The notes under the pieces are model-generated. The model saw only the letters and a list, made by a program, of their open reading frames with translations. It was not told the origin of the DNA and did not search any database. The position numbers and the translations under genes were made by a program. A stretch of 64,000 nt of DNA from JABMQB01 sp964575025 (lineage in GTDB: Bacteria; Bacteroidota; Bacteroidia; Bacteroidales; Prolixibacteraceae), in contig CAZNPV010000001.1 of the NCBI GenBank assembly GCA_964575025.1, positions 1-64,000 of the forward strand, read 5' to 3'. This document shows positions 34,344 through 43,807 of this stretch, one piece after another (within the stretch, counting starts at the first letter, position 1; every line of letters starts with the position of its first letter).

Positions 34344-34991
34344 TTATCTGACCCTGTACAAGGGAATATGTACTTTTAACTGCAAATATTTATTTCGATG
34401 TGTACTGGCAAACGGAACAGTACAGTCGTAAACCGTTTGCTGATACTTAAGCCCGTAGGCATATTCCAGCATAAAATCGACATGTTTTAGGGTAACTCCT
34501 GCTCCAAATTTTACATGGTAGGTAGTTTTATTGATTTCTATTTTTTTACTTAGCGACCTTGCTATCTCAAATCCGGGGTAAACAAATAATTTATCGGTTA
34601 ATAAATATTTTATTCCACCCGAAATGGCCAGTAAATTAAAAGGGGTATTTTGAAAATTTCCATAAATAGGCTGGCGTCCTGTCCCGTCATTAGGAGACCA
34701 TGGCCCTTGTGGGTTTTTTTGAAGAAATACATCGCTGGAAAGAGCATAATAGTTAAGCTCTACTATTTGCTTAATTTTGGGTTTCCAGTTTTCCTGTATA
34801 AAAACTCCGGCCGACCAACCCAAGCCATTGCCCATTGAGTTGTTTAAATTAGCCCCCAGGTGTTGGGCTTCGGGATAAAACCGGGCAGCTCCACCTGTAA
34901 ACCCAATTTTTATTATTCGTTGGGCTTGTGTAACTTTTGAATTCACGATCAGGCTTAAGAGTAATGCAAATGTCAAAAAATAGTTTTTCAT
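34344..34991 (-). CDS. Outer-membrane beta-barrel protein (unit B)
   Basis: 215 aa with a signal peptide (SLIVNSKVTQAQ) and repeated amphipathic strands: IIKIGFTGGAARFYPEA, GLGWSAGVFIQENW, FNLLAISGGIKYLLTDKLFVYPGFEIA. It resembles PorT-type / outer-membrane-beta-barrel domain proteins. It takes the same place as the small barrel genes of units A and C but is not obviously the same subfamily. Confidence 0.78.
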   Translation of the reverse strand: MKNYFLTFALLLSLIVNSKVTQAQRIIKIGFTGGAARFYPEAQHLGANLNNSMGNGLGWSAGVFIQENWKPKIKQIVELNYYALSSDVFLQKNPQGPWSPNDGTGRQPIYGNFQNTPFNLLAISGGIKYLLTDKLFVYPGFEIARSLSKKIEINKTTYHVKFGAGVTLKHVDFMLEYAYGLKYQQTVYDCTVPFASTHRNKYLQLKVHIPLYRVR

Positions 34992-35104
34992 CTGTTTTTT
35001 AATAACTAAAGGTTTTTATATAATATGTATTTAATAGAATACTCCATATGTTTAAGTGCTTAATGTTGGTAATTTCAATTGTTTCATGTTTTCTTTATTT
35101 AAAT

Positions 35105-35134
35105 CTGGAAGGCTGGTTAAAACCAGCCTTCCAG
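35105..35134 (-). promoter_or_regulatory. Intercistronic hairpin after the unit B lipoprotein gene
   Basis: Perfect 14-bp stem CTGGAAGGCTGGTT with a 2-base loop, 19 bases after the stop of the lipoprotein fragment. It is the strongest of the four hairpins at this place; no T-run follows on the minus strand. Confidence 0.8.
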
Positions 35135-35153
35135 GCATACTATTTCCCTTAGT

Positions 35154-35963
35154 CTAATTATAAATTAATGTAGCAGTATCATTTATAAGGTCTGACCAAA
35201 ATGGAATAACTTGAACCGCAGAAACATTAGGTGGATATGCGGAATTTACTAATCCTGAATCATAAATGGTAAAGTAAGATTTAGCAAGTTCGTTTGGTGA
35301 GCGTTCTGTATTAGGATTTGAATTATAATAATTAAGATACCAAAAGACACTGTTTCCCCCAATCTGTGCTTGCTTGGTTTTCCAGTTAAAATAAGTGGGC
35401 TTATCAGTTTTGTAGAATGTACGTTTTTTGTAACTATAAAATCTATAATAAACATCCCAATGATATCCAACAATACCCCAAACTACCTGGCCTCCATCAA
35501 TGATCCAATCATATGCAGCAAACTCTTCTCTTTTTAGTTGTAATAGGCATTTAAGCTTACCATCTACGGTATATGCTTCTTCTAGCATTTCACCTCCCTT
35601 TAATTTTGGCATGCTAGCATTAAGTTGAATTGTTAAAGCAATATCCTGAGTATTCTTATTAATTTTTATATCAGTAAGGTCAGGCGTAACAGTTTCTGTT
35701 TCCCCATTAAACTGATAAAATACGTTCCCAACTTTCACCTTCCCTTTTGAATTTAGTACAACGGCATAAGATTCGTTATAGAAGGGATATACAAATTCTT
35801 GATTATATTTATCGAAATAGCCCTCCTCTGTTTTTTCTTTTAGATAATTTGAAATTTCTGATTCAGAAAGTTCTTCTGCTTTATTCATTACTTCTTTTCT
35901 ATATGAATAAGCCGATTTAAAACCTGGTTTTGCTTCAAAATTTTGGATCATTTCAAATGGCAT
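35154..35963 (-). pseudogene. C-terminal part of the interrupted unit B lipoprotein
   Basis: 269 codons without a signal peptide, starting MPFEMIQNFEAKPGF. An internal stretch (YAVVLNSKGKVKVGNVFYQFNG) lines up loosely with the LLNPEMEIVVGQYLF island of the intact lipoproteins, and the ORF lies where the rest of the unit B lipoprotein should be. The N-terminal part with signal peptide is at 36127-36303, separated by a 144-bp palindromic element. I infer one broken gene. The long open frame means the break may be recent, or the fragment may still be expressed in the cytoplasm. Confidence 0.6.
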
Positions 35964-35990
35964 AAGGTTTAATTCCTTTTTAATGCTATC

Positions 35991-36134
35991 TAACCCGAAT
36001 AATTCATGAATTATTCCTGTCTCCGACAGCGACTAAGATTCAGTAAAACTTTCTTCAAAAGTTTAACTTCATCTAAGTCGGGGTTAACCTGAGCTTTATT
36101 CATATTTTTTAAAATTTATGAATAACTCAGGCTA
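35991..36134. mobile_element. 144-bp nested-palindrome element interrupting the unit B lipoprotein gene
   Basis: Terminal inverted repeats of 22 bp (35991-36012 and 36113-36134; 17 of 22 match). Inside are nested inverted repeats CGACTAAGAT / ATCTAAGTCG and AAACTTT / AAAGTTT, so almost the whole element can fold. It has no coding capacity. Its right end supplies the TGA that truncates the lipoprotein. The perfect palindrome at 24604-24635 is related to its ends. Confidence 0.7.
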
Positions 36135-36303
36135 AAGTTCTAAAATCTTTAAACACCAAATAATCATTTTCCAGATATATATCCGGTTCGATCTTTTCTT
36201 GTAATTGTTGATCAATCGTTTGGTTGATCAAGTCATCATTTTGGCACCCATTAAAAACTGTTAATAACAGTACTACCATAAATAACTTAATTAAATTTTT
36301 CAT
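36127..36303 (-). pseudogene. Truncated lipoprotein N-terminus (unit B)
   Basis: 58 codons: the constant signal peptide with lipobox VFNGC (Cys20), then QNDD in place of QKDD, a divergent linker, and DYLVFKDF, where the other copies have NRLVFE. It then runs into the palindromic element and stops at a TGA inside it (36127-36129). It shares the leader and signal peptide with units A, C and D. Confidence 0.8.
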
Positions 36304-36615
36304 TTCTTTGTACAGTTTTATGGAATGGGGAGTTGCTGCTCCCCACTCCGGTTAGTAAAACATTCTTGCAACCCGGTTCTTTACAAAGGGCTGGGTTGCT
36401 TCTTCCCCTTGAATTCCGGTGAGCGCAATCCCCGCCAGCTCTGCTGCGGGGTTAGCGAACAAAACACTAAAAAAGTCCTTGACGGAATCGGATTCCTCGC
36501 CAGCTCTGCTGCGAGGAGTTTCAATTATATAGTGATGAAGCTCGATTAACATTGCAATATTTCTGTTGTATCTCCGGGGAAAGGCAGGAACCTTTGGCCA
36601 GAGGGTTAAATGTTA
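36304..36615 (-). promoter_or_regulatory. Conserved leader of unit B
   Basis: Nearly identical to the leader of unit A, including its hairpins and the 111-bp element (36412-36522). Small differences appear only at its upstream end. Confidence 0.75.
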
Positions 36616-36724
36616 AATTACGTGTTACAAGTTACAAAAAGAAGTTTTAAAAATGAAAATGGAAATGTTAATAAATGGGGGTGGAGGTAATTAAGATTGA
36701 TCTTAAATAAGGTGTTCTGATTTG

Positions 36725-36835
36725 AATTCCGGTGAGTGCATTCCCTGCCAGCTTTGCTGCGAGGTTAGCGAACAAAACACTAAAAAAGTCCTTGACGGAA
36801 TCGGATTCCCCGCCAGCTCTGCTGCGAGGAGTTTC
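36725..36835. mobile_element. 111-bp miniature element, free copy
   Basis: Same start (AATTCCGGTGAG) and end (GAGGAGTTTC) as the leader copies, with several substitutions, but in unrelated flanking DNA between the PLP-enzyme gene and leader B. This independent location is the best sign that the 111-bp unit is itself a mobile sequence. Confidence 0.75.
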
Positions 36836-36904
36836 AATGAGGAATTAAAACGATTTCATTTTTTTAAGGAGATTAAATCCTTATTCTGTGGTTAATACAT
36901 CTTT

Positions 36905-38035
36905 TTACAACGCCTGTTTCAAATCGGCAATAATATCATCCACATGTTCAATTCCAACCGACAAGCGCAACAAGCCATCGCTAATCCCTTCCTTTTCTCT
37001 TTCTTTTTTGCTGAGGTGGCGGTGCGAAGTAATGGCTGGGGCACAGATGATGCTATCGAGGCCACCGAGGCTTACCGAGGGGTGGATCAGTTTCAGCCGT
37101 TTCTGAAAGTCCACGCTGTCCGGGTTTTTTAATTCGAAGGAGAGCATCCCCCCGAATCCTTTCATCTGCTTTTCAGCCAGTTCATACTGAGCAGAGTTTA
37201 TTAATCCCGGGTAATAGACATTGGCCACTGCCGGATGTTCTGAAAGAAAGGCGGCTATTTGCCGGGCGTTTTCATTTTGTTTTTCCACCCGCACAAAGAG
37301 GGTTTTCATGCTTCTTTCCAGCAGATGGCACATCTGGGCATTTAAACTCCCTCCGTAATTAAGGGTGGTATGCCTGATTTTATCGATCAGGGATCCGGAA
37401 CCTGCCACCGCACCGGCGCAGATGTCGCTATGACCCCCCAGGTATTTGGTGGCGCTGTGGAGCACCAGGTCGATCCCGAAATCCGCAGGATTCTGATTTA
37501 CAGGCGATGCAAAGGTATTGTCGATCACCGAGATCAATCCTCCCTTCCGGCTTACACCGGCAACCATGCCAATGTCAGTTAACCGAAGCAACGGATTGGA
37601 CGGTGTTTCGATATAAACCAATTTGGTATTCTCTTTCACGGCATTTTTCAGGGCTTCGGCTGCATTGTTGTCCAGGATGGTATATTCGATGCCTAAGCGC
37701 GGAAGTCCGTGAACGACCCAGTTATAGGTTCCTCCGTACAGTCCATGTTGAAAAATAACATGGCTTCCCTTGGTCAGGAAAGACAACAACGTGGAAGTGA
37801 CAGCTGCCATACCCGATGAAAAAACCAGGGCTTCCTCGGTATGCTCCAGTGTTGCAATCTTTTGGGCAACTGCCCGTTGATTCGGAATATTAAAATACCG
37901 GGGATAGGCCATTTCATCCCTTCCGAGGTATGCAAATGAAGTGGAAGGATACAGCGGGGTGTTGGTGCCTCCGGTTTCCGGATCGGGAATGGTACCGGCA
38001 TGAATCGCCTGACTCTCGGGTTTCAGATTGTTCAT
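36905..38035 (-). CDS. PLP-dependent trans-sulfuration enzyme (MetB/MetC/methionine gamma-lyase family)
   Basis: 376 aa Cys/Met-metabolism PLP enzyme: cystathionine gamma-synthase, cystathionine lyase or methionine gamma-lyase; the exact reaction cannot be settled from sequence. PLP lysine K197 is in LHSATKYLGGHSD; the phosphate-binding YPRY and FSSGMAAV motifs and IETPSNPLL are present. It is a paralog of the gene at 55472-56605. A TATCTTAG box (38075-38082) lies about 40 bases upstream, as in the other copy. It separates unit C from unit B and has no evident link to their function. Confidence 0.92.
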   Translation of the reverse strand: MNNLKPESQAIHAGTIPDPETGGTNTPLYPSTSFAYLGRDEMAYPRYFNIPNQRAVAQKIATLEHTEEALVFSSGMAAVTSTLLSFLTKGSHVIFQHGLYGGTYNWVVHGLPRLGIEYTILDNNAAEALKNAVKENTKLVYIETPSNPLLRLTDIGMVAGVSRKGGLISVIDNTFASPVNQNPADFGIDLVLHSATKYLGGHSDICAGAVAGSGSLIDKIRHTTLNYGGSLNAQMCHLLERSMKTLFVRVEKQNENARQIAAFLSEHPAVANVYYPGLINSAQYELAEKQMKGFGGMLSFELKNPDSVDFQKRLKLIHPSVSLGGLDSIICAPAITSHRHLSKKEREKEGISDGLLRLSVGIEHVDDIIADLKQAL

Positions 38036-38443
38036 AGGGTACAGTTTTGATTGTTATTCTCCTTAAAGGTGATGCTAAGATAGGGAGAATTTCCAATTTT
38101 AGGATGGTGACGAAAATATCTGTAGGGTACCAACAGGCAAGGAATCCGATATACGCAAATACATGTGTGGCTGCTGCATCTGCAAGCTTGCCGGATAATT
38201 CACCAGCCGGCAGGGGTAGCTTTTCCCTTTTTTAAGGGTGGATACTTTTTTTCAAACAGGAAGGAAACTCTGATCATGAGGAGTAAATGGCGTGTGAAGC
38301 TGCATGCGTTTGTTTTTCACCGATTTCATAGGATGCATTTGAATCCTTGTTTATTATATTTTAACACTATTTATTCCCCGGACAGTAGTGAATAAAAAAT
38401 TATAATCCTTGTTAATGTATTGTAAGACAGGTTAAAAACAGAT
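38036..38443. other. Gap between unit C receptor and PLP-enzyme gene
   Basis: 408 bases. It holds the probable promoter box of the PLP gene (38075-38082) and, from 38409, the 3' flank of the duplicated receptor block. No convincing terminator or gene is visible; open frames here have no family features. Confidence 0.5.
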
Positions 38444-40872
38444 TTAAAATTTCACCGAATATTTTACTGTTGGAATAATAGGGAACCCACTTTGCTGATA
38501 TAATTTAATTGGGTTATTTGAATTTCCATCTTCATGGGCATAATAATAAAAAACTGCATTCTGGCGGTTATAAGCATTATAAATCCCTACTGTCCATGTC
38601 CTGGTTTGTAGTTTCTCTTTTTTACTTTTTCTTTCTTTTGTGAAGTTTAACCCTAAATCGAGCCGGTGGTAATCACGCATCCGCAGCCAGTTTTTCCCTG
38701 GGTATAAATAGGCTTCGCCTGTATATTCAAAAATAGTTGCATCGGGTGATGAAATTCCCCATGCATCAATATTAGTCGCCAAATATGTTCCGTTTTGGAG
38801 AGTTGTGGGATAACCACTTCCATAAATCCAGGTTGCTGAGAAATTTACCTTGCTGGAGATTTTATAGTTTACGACAACTGAGAAATCATGTCTCCGGTCA
38901 TATTTGAACGGGTAGGATTTCCCGCCATCAATATTTTCAAATTTTCTGTCCGATTTTGATAGCGTATAACTCAGCCATCCTGTGGTAATACCCTGTTTCT
39001 TCTGAAGCATTAATTCAATTCCCTTTGAGCTTCCGGTTCCGTTTTTTTCTACATTTTTATCCCACGATTGTGTATTGACAAGTGGCACGCCCCCTTTTAT
39101 TTCAATCAATTGTTTCATTTTCTTTGAGTACAGGTCAACACTTATTTGATAAGTGCCGTTTTTCAGGGTTTTTGCATAACCAACCGAGTATTGGGATGAA
39201 ATTGCCGGTGGAATTTCTGGCGATGATGGAAGCCAGATATCAGTTGGGAAAGTACTGCCTGAATATGTTAACATGTGGACAGGTTGCATCATTTCGGTAT
39301 ATCCAATTTTTATTGAACCCTTTTTATTGAATAGGAAGTTTGTAATGATCCGTGGTTCAACTGAAAAATAATTTTCCCCTTCAACATTAAAATAACTGAT
39401 ACGAAAACCGGCATTTGCAGAGAACCAATTAAACGGATGGTACTCGTTTTCGAGGTATAAAAAAGAATGAATGGCCTGTGTTTTGTTTTTTGTGCCTAAT
39501 ATTGTATCGGTTAACGATTCATTGTATTCATTTCTGTATTTTATCTGTCCCGGGATAAACCAGTTATATGATGTCCCACCTCCATACCTGAGCTGGTAAT
39601 TATTGTTTATATACCAGTTAAAATCAGCTTTCACGCCAACGTCGTGTACGGCGGTTGAATAGAAATTTTTCCCGCTGACATCTTCAGCACGGAATGTAAG
39701 GTTATTAAAATACCTGTACCGTGTATAATGTAAGGTTATATCGCTGTTCGACTTTTCGTTGTAAATATGGTTCCAGCGGATGGTTGAAAGCACATTCCCC
39801 CAGGTATATTTTGCCTTGCTCCTGATTCTTTCTTCCCGGTCATTAAAATAGAACCCCAGGTGGTCGTCGCCGCCATACAGGCTAAAATAAAAACGGTTGT
39901 TTTCGTTTTCTTCGTGGCTGACTTTCCCGTAAAAATCATAAAAATTGTATCCGAGCGAAGCATATTTAAATGCGATTTTTGTAATAGGCCGCAGCAAAAA
40001 ATCGATCCACATCCTGCGTATGGAAACAATATAGGATGTTTTATCTTTAATAATTGGTCCTTCGAGGGTCAGGTCTCCCGAAACCAGGCCAATTCCATAG
40101 CTACCGTGAAATTCTTTTTTATTCCCTTCTTTCATCCGTAAATCAATTACCGATGATAACCTTCCGCCAAAACGCGCAGGGAAACTGCCTTTATAAAGTT
40201 TGATGTTTTTCAGGATATCGGGGTGGAAAACCGACACAAAGCCACCGAGGTGGTTGACATAATACATGGGCGAGCCATCGAGCATAAACAGGTTCTGGTC
40301 GGGGCTACCACCACGGATGTATAAACCACTACGGCCATCGCTGCCACCTTGTACCCCGGGTAATAGCTGCATTGCCTTAAGTACATCGGGTTCACCCAGC
40401 ATGGGCATGTTTTTTACCTGTATTACCGGAAGCTCGAAAACTCCTAATTCCAGACGTTCTTCAATCGGTTTTTGGGCAACCACATCAACTTTTCCCAGTT
40501 CAATACCGGGCTCAAGGTATATATCCAGACGGGTATTTCCTGTAATTTCAATTTCTTTCTGAAAAAGCCTGTATCCCACGTAACTGGCTTTTATATTTAC
40601 AAACCGGCTTTCGGTTTCGAGGCTGTAAAAACCGTATACATCGGTGCTGATGCCTTTGTTATCGGGTAATAAAACTACGTTTGCGCCAATTAGAGGCTCT
40701 CCGGTATTTTTATCTTTTACCAGCCCACTAATGGTTTTTTTGTTTTGCCCCGATGCAAGCAAAGAAAAACTACAGAATAATATAAATATTAATTGCCTGG
40801 CCATTTATTAAATGTTTGGATAGAATCGGGGTAGATCTCATATAATTTTGAAGAATACCCGGCAAAAATACC
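38409..40872. repeat. 2.46-kb near-identical block, copy in unit C
   Basis: Partner of 24653-27116. Identity stops sharply within the C-terminal codons of the DUF4249 gene on one side and about 35 bases beyond the receptor stop codon on the other. Confidence 0.95.
38444..40804 (-). CDS. TonB-dependent receptor (unit C), identical to unit A receptor
   Basis: 786 aa, the same protein as at 24688-27048 in every residue, with CarboxypepD_reg-like, plug and barrel domains. It overlaps the DUF4249 gene by 16 bases, as in unit A. An unchanged receptor next to partly different DUF4249, barrel and lipoprotein genes means the same pore is combined with two different partner sets. Confidence 0.93.
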   Translation of the reverse strand: MARQLIFILFCSFSLLASGQNKKTISGLVKDKNTGEPLIGANVVLLPDNKGISTDVYGFYSLETESRFVNIKASYVGYRLFQKEIEITGNTRLDIYLEPGIELGKVDVVAQKPIEERLELGVFELPVIQVKNMPMLGEPDVLKAMQLLPGVQGGSDGRSGLYIRGGSPDQNLFMLDGSPMYYVNHLGGFVSVFHPDILKNIKLYKGSFPARFGGRLSSVIDLRMKEGNKKEFHGSYGIGLVSGDLTLEGPIIKDKTSYIVSIRRMWIDFLLRPITKIAFKYASLGYNFYDFYGKVSHEENENNRFYFSLYGGDDHLGFYFNDREERIRSKAKYTWGNVLSTIRWNHIYNEKSNSDITLHYTRYRYFNNLTFRAEDVSGKNFYSTAVHDVGVKADFNWYINNNYQLRYGGGTSYNWFIPGQIKYRNEYNESLTDTILGTKNKTQAIHSFLYLENEYHPFNWFSANAGFRISYFNVEGENYFSVEPRIITNFLFNKKGSIKIGYTEMMQPVHMLTYSGSTFPTDIWLPSSPEIPPAISSQYSVGYAKTLKNGTYQISVDLYSKKMKQLIEIKGGVPLVNTQSWDKNVEKNGTGSSKGIELMLQKKQGITTGWLSYTLSKSDRKFENIDGGKSYPFKYDRRHDFSVVVNYKISSKVNFSATWIYGSGYPTTLQNGTYLATNIDAWGISSPDATIFEYTGEAYLYPGKNWLRMRDYHRLDLGLNFTKERKSKKEKLQTRTWTVGIYNAYNRQNAVFYYYAHEDGNSNNPIKLYQQSGFPIIPTVKYSVKF

Positions 40873-41748
40873 GTAGCCGTTTTCTATATTCGAATACAAG
40901 GGAAGTGGTTCATATACTTCCCAGAAATCATAAGATTTTGTGTAATCATGAATAATCCATGTGCGGAAATACGTAAAACAGGTTGGAGAATACAAATAGA
41001 ATTTAAGCCAGAATTTATGGGCTAGTTCAATATACACCTTGATATTAACTGATTCTGATTCATTACTAAATAATTTGTCTTTAAAAAGCAATAGGGAAGC
41101 ATTATCGTAATTTTCCAATCCCTCGGAAGCAATAACTAAATCGCTGCTACCAATATAACCCTGGACGTATTTCCCGCTTTCTACTTCAAGATATACAGAA
41201 TCATTTCTATAATGATGTGCAATACGGTTATGAACTACTGAGATTCCCATATAATCTTCAATGTTCAAATCATTATAAAGTGTTAGTTTTAAATTATAAT
41301 ATGTATTAACACCTCCTTCTGAAGGGCCATTAATTGGGTCGCTGTCATTTCTAATCTCAGTTAAATAATCGGTGACTTTTGTTGCTGATTCAGGAATTTT
41401 ATCATTCGCTGTTACAACATGATATCCATCAACTTCAACTTTCAGATTATAAAATACTCCTGGCTCAGGAATTGCAAGGCTGTTTGAATAGTTTCCACCA
41501 CCCTTATGTTGTAGTTTAAAATTTGTTCCGTTATCACCTGAAATAGAAACCTCTGCATCTGTGATGCTTACAAAATCAGTATCGGTAGGTAAGGCAGGAA
41601 GACTCAAGTTGACACTGAATGGGCATTTTGGAGAAAAAATACAATTGACTACCGGCTTGACCTCTATTTCAGGTAAATCAATTTCAAACTCTTTAATGCA
41701 GGAACTATAAATAAAAAGTATAATTAATATTAAAGGGAGAAATTTCAT
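40789..41748 (-). CDS. DUF4249 lipoprotein (unit C)
   Basis: 319 aa, lipobox IYSSC (Cys17). DUF4249 features: DLPEIEVKPVVNCIFSPKCPFSVNLS, then the YDFWEVYEPLPLYSNIENGYGIFAGY block. The last ~25 residues equal those of the unit A second copy, while the rest is distinct, marking the edge of the shared block. It begins 3 bases after the barrel gene. Confidence 0.88.
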   Translation of the reverse strand: MKFLPLILIILFIYSSCIKEFEIDLPEIEVKPVVNCIFSPKCPFSVNLSLPALPTDTDFVSITDAEVSISGDNGTNFKLQHKGGGNYSNSLAIPEPGVFYNLKVEVDGYHVVTANDKIPESATKVTDYLTEIRNDSDPINGPSEGGVNTYYNLKLTLYNDLNIEDYMGISVVHNRIAHHYRNDSVYLEVESGKYVQGYIGSSDLVIASEGLENYDNASLLLFKDKLFSNESESVNIKVYIELAHKFWLKFYLYSPTCFTYFRTWIIHDYTKSYDFWEVYEPLPLYSNIENGYGIFAGYSSKLYEIYPDSIQTFNKWPGN

Positions 41749-41751
41749 TTG

Positions 41752-42309
41752 CTACAACTTTAATCCTAATCCGATATAAACCCGATTAGTATTAATTAAT
41801 CCAACAGATGCTGAAATAAACCATTTTTCATATATAAAATACCGACTACACAGTTTATAATAATTTGCCCAATCAGCAATATCTTTTTTATCATAATAGC
41901 CATCCTGCGATAATTCAGAACCTCTGAATTGGTGTATTTCAAAATAACCGCTAAAGAATAAATCAAATCGATCAGCGTTAATGCTTAAGCCTGTTTTGTT
42001 CATTAATGTTTTTAGTGAAAGATTTGCTTTTAATCCTAAAAGATGTAAACGGGTTTGGGAGGTCAGGAAACTGTTTAATTGTGAATTATTAAATATATCG
42101 TAAAATAACCCTGTTTCCAAATAATCAGTCAAACCATATGTTATACTAAATTCATTATTCAATATCGGGAAAAATACTAGATTCTGAGTGTTTGTTAGCA
42201 TAACTTGATTTTCAACAATAAAATGATGTTTTAACTCAAATACATTTTCTTGAGGAAATAAGGTTAAAGAAAGAAATGTAAATAAAAAAACCAAAATAAT
42301 ACGTTTCAT
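41752..42309 (-). CDS. Small outer-membrane beta-barrel-like protein (unit C)
   Basis: 185 aa from the ATG at 42307-42309, which starts a signal peptide (MKRIILVFLFTFLSLTLFPQ); the longer open frame to 42429 overlaps the lipoprotein gene and is not used. It is homologous to the unit A protein (FFPILNNEFSITYGL, ASVGLINTNRVYIGLGLKL) and ends like a barrel. It lies between the hairpin at 42323-42349 and the DUF4249 gene. Confidence 0.78.
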   Translation of the reverse strand: MKRIILVFLFTFLSLTLFPQENVFELKHHFIVENQVMLTNTQNLVFFPILNNEFSITYGLTDYLETGLFYDIFNNSQLNSFLTSQTRLHLLGLKANLSLKTLMNKTGLSINADRFDLFFSGYFEIHQFRGSELSQDGYYDKKDIADWANYYKLCSRYFIYEKWFISASVGLINTNRVYIGLGLKL

Positions 42310-42322
42310 TTTATTTATTTTA

Positions 42323-42349
42323 AGCAAGGGAGAAATTACCTCCCTTGCT
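42323..42349 (-). promoter_or_regulatory. Intercistronic hairpin after the unit C lipoprotein gene
   Basis: AGCAAGGGAG / CTCCCTTGCT, a perfect 10-bp stem with a 7-base loop, 9 bases after the lipoprotein stop. No T-run follows. Same place as the hairpins of units A, B and D but unrelated sequence. Confidence 0.75.
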
Positions 42350-42358
42350 GTTTGATTA

Positions 42359-43420
42359 TTAATAACAAATACAATGAGAATCATATGGATTGCACTGCAG
42401 CGTAAATGTATTTCCATATCTGGCACCATTCCATTGAGGAGGTAATGCTCCTCCTGTCATTTCAATCCCAACAAACATGGTTATATTATAACAATTTACC
42501 TTTCTTGAACCATAAAATGGACGCCAACTGACTTTATCACCAACATAGCACGAATTTTCATATTCCGTTGCTGAGATGTTTACATAATCGCAAAATTGAC
42601 TTTTATTCTTCCTGTCATAAGTAGCTTTTCCAACACTTTCTAACCTCATTTTAAAAGCAAAGGGCGATGGATAATAAGGAGGAGGATATTCTGAATAACT
42701 AAATGCAAACTGTACAATTTTAACTTTAGCAATTATTGATTTAAAAATTGCAGTCTGCTGGAAATTAAGATCAGTTGTATAACCAATTGTATATGCATAA
42801 TCCTGAATAGGATAAAGATAGCTATTAACTACATGGCTGTCTTCATTGTATTGCGCACTACTACACCCACTTTTTAGAGTAATATCATCTTCGCCATTTA
42901 ATATACGAAATGCATCATCATTCCAATTTACTTCAAATCCTGTGCTATTTGCCGAACTTTTTAAAATACAATCTTCTTCAGTTAAATATTCTGAGACAAG
43001 AGTTCTTTCCTTTTGTGGTATTTCAGTAAATAAATACCCGCCAATTACTATCTCCATTTCAGGATTTAATAATGTTTTATATAATTCATCAATAAATACT
43101 TTTGATTTTTCTGGATCATCCTTGTATACAGAATTGAAAGATTCAAAACCAATCTCATATTCAAAAGCAGAAAAATTTTCATCACCCAATTGTGAAAGAA
43201 ATTCAATACATTTCTCGTACTCTTCCTCTGTTTCAAAAACCAGCCGGTTATTTTCAACAGAAAAAGCAATATCGTTTAATCCAACAAACATCGGGTTGGT
43301 AACCACTTCCTGTGGTTGATCACCATCAGTCATCTGACTGATAATAGGATCATCTTTCTGGCATCCATTAAAAATAGTTAATAACAGTACTACCATAAAT
43401 AACTTAATTAAATTTTTCAT
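42359..43420 (-). CDS. Surface-type lipoprotein with constant N-terminus (unit C)
   Basis: 353 aa. The first ~63 residues are identical to the unit A protein, including lipobox Cys20 and the QKDD export-type signal. Divergence then sets in, with shared islands LLNPEMEIVIGGYLF, TAIFKSIIAKVK and SWRPFYGSRKVNCYN. It is Cys-rich toward the end (CNPYDSHCICY), perhaps with disulfides. First gene of unit C. Confidence 0.85.
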   Translation of the reverse strand: MKNLIKLFMVVLLLTIFNGCQKDDPIISQMTDGDQPQEVVTNPMFVGLNDIAFSVENNRLVFETEEEYEKCIEFLSQLGDENFSAFEYEIGFESFNSVYKDDPEKSKVFIDELYKTLLNPEMEIVIGGYLFTEIPQKERTLVSEYLTEEDCILKSSANSTGFEVNWNDDAFRILNGEDDITLKSGCSSAQYNEDSHVVNSYLYPIQDYAYTIGYTTDLNFQQTAIFKSIIAKVKIVQFAFSYSEYPPPYYPSPFAFKMRLESVGKATYDRKNKSQFCDYVNISATEYENSCYVGDKVSWRPFYGSRKVNCYNITMFVGIEMTGGALPPQWNGARYGNTFTLQCNPYDSHCICY

Positions 43421-43732
43421 TTCTTTGTACAGTTTTATGGAATGGGGAGTTGCTGCTCCCCACTCCGGTTAGTAAAACATTCTTGCAACCCGGTTCTTTA
43501 CAAAGGGCTGGGTTGCTTCTTCCCCTTGAATTCCGGTGAGCGCAATCCCCGCCAGCTCTGCTGCGGGGTTAGCGAACAAAACACTAAAAAAGTCCTTGAC
43601 GGAATCGGATTCCTCGCCAGCTCTGCTGCGAGGAGTTTCAATTATATAGTGATGAAGCTCGATTAACATTGCAATATTTCTGTTATATCTCCGGGAAAAG
43701 GCAGGGGCCTTTGGCCAGAGGGTTAAATGTTA
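43421..43732 (-). promoter_or_regulatory. Conserved leader of unit C
   Basis: Nearly identical to leaders A and B, with the 111-bp element at 43529-43639. Upstream DNA (43733-43807) still resembles the other leaders (TTACAAGTTACAAAAAG...) before reaching the PLP-enzyme remnant. Confidence 0.75.
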
Positions 43733-43807
43733 ATTTACGTGTTACAAGTTACAAAAAGAAGATTTAAAAAAGGGAAATGGAAATGTTAAAAATAAATGGG
43801 GGGTAAT

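Noticed and set aside
42310..42429. Long N-terminal extension of the unit C barrel gene overlapping the lipoprotein gene
   Set aside because: It would cover the intercistronic hairpin and the lipoprotein 3' end; the ATG at 42307-42309 starts a proper signal peptide.
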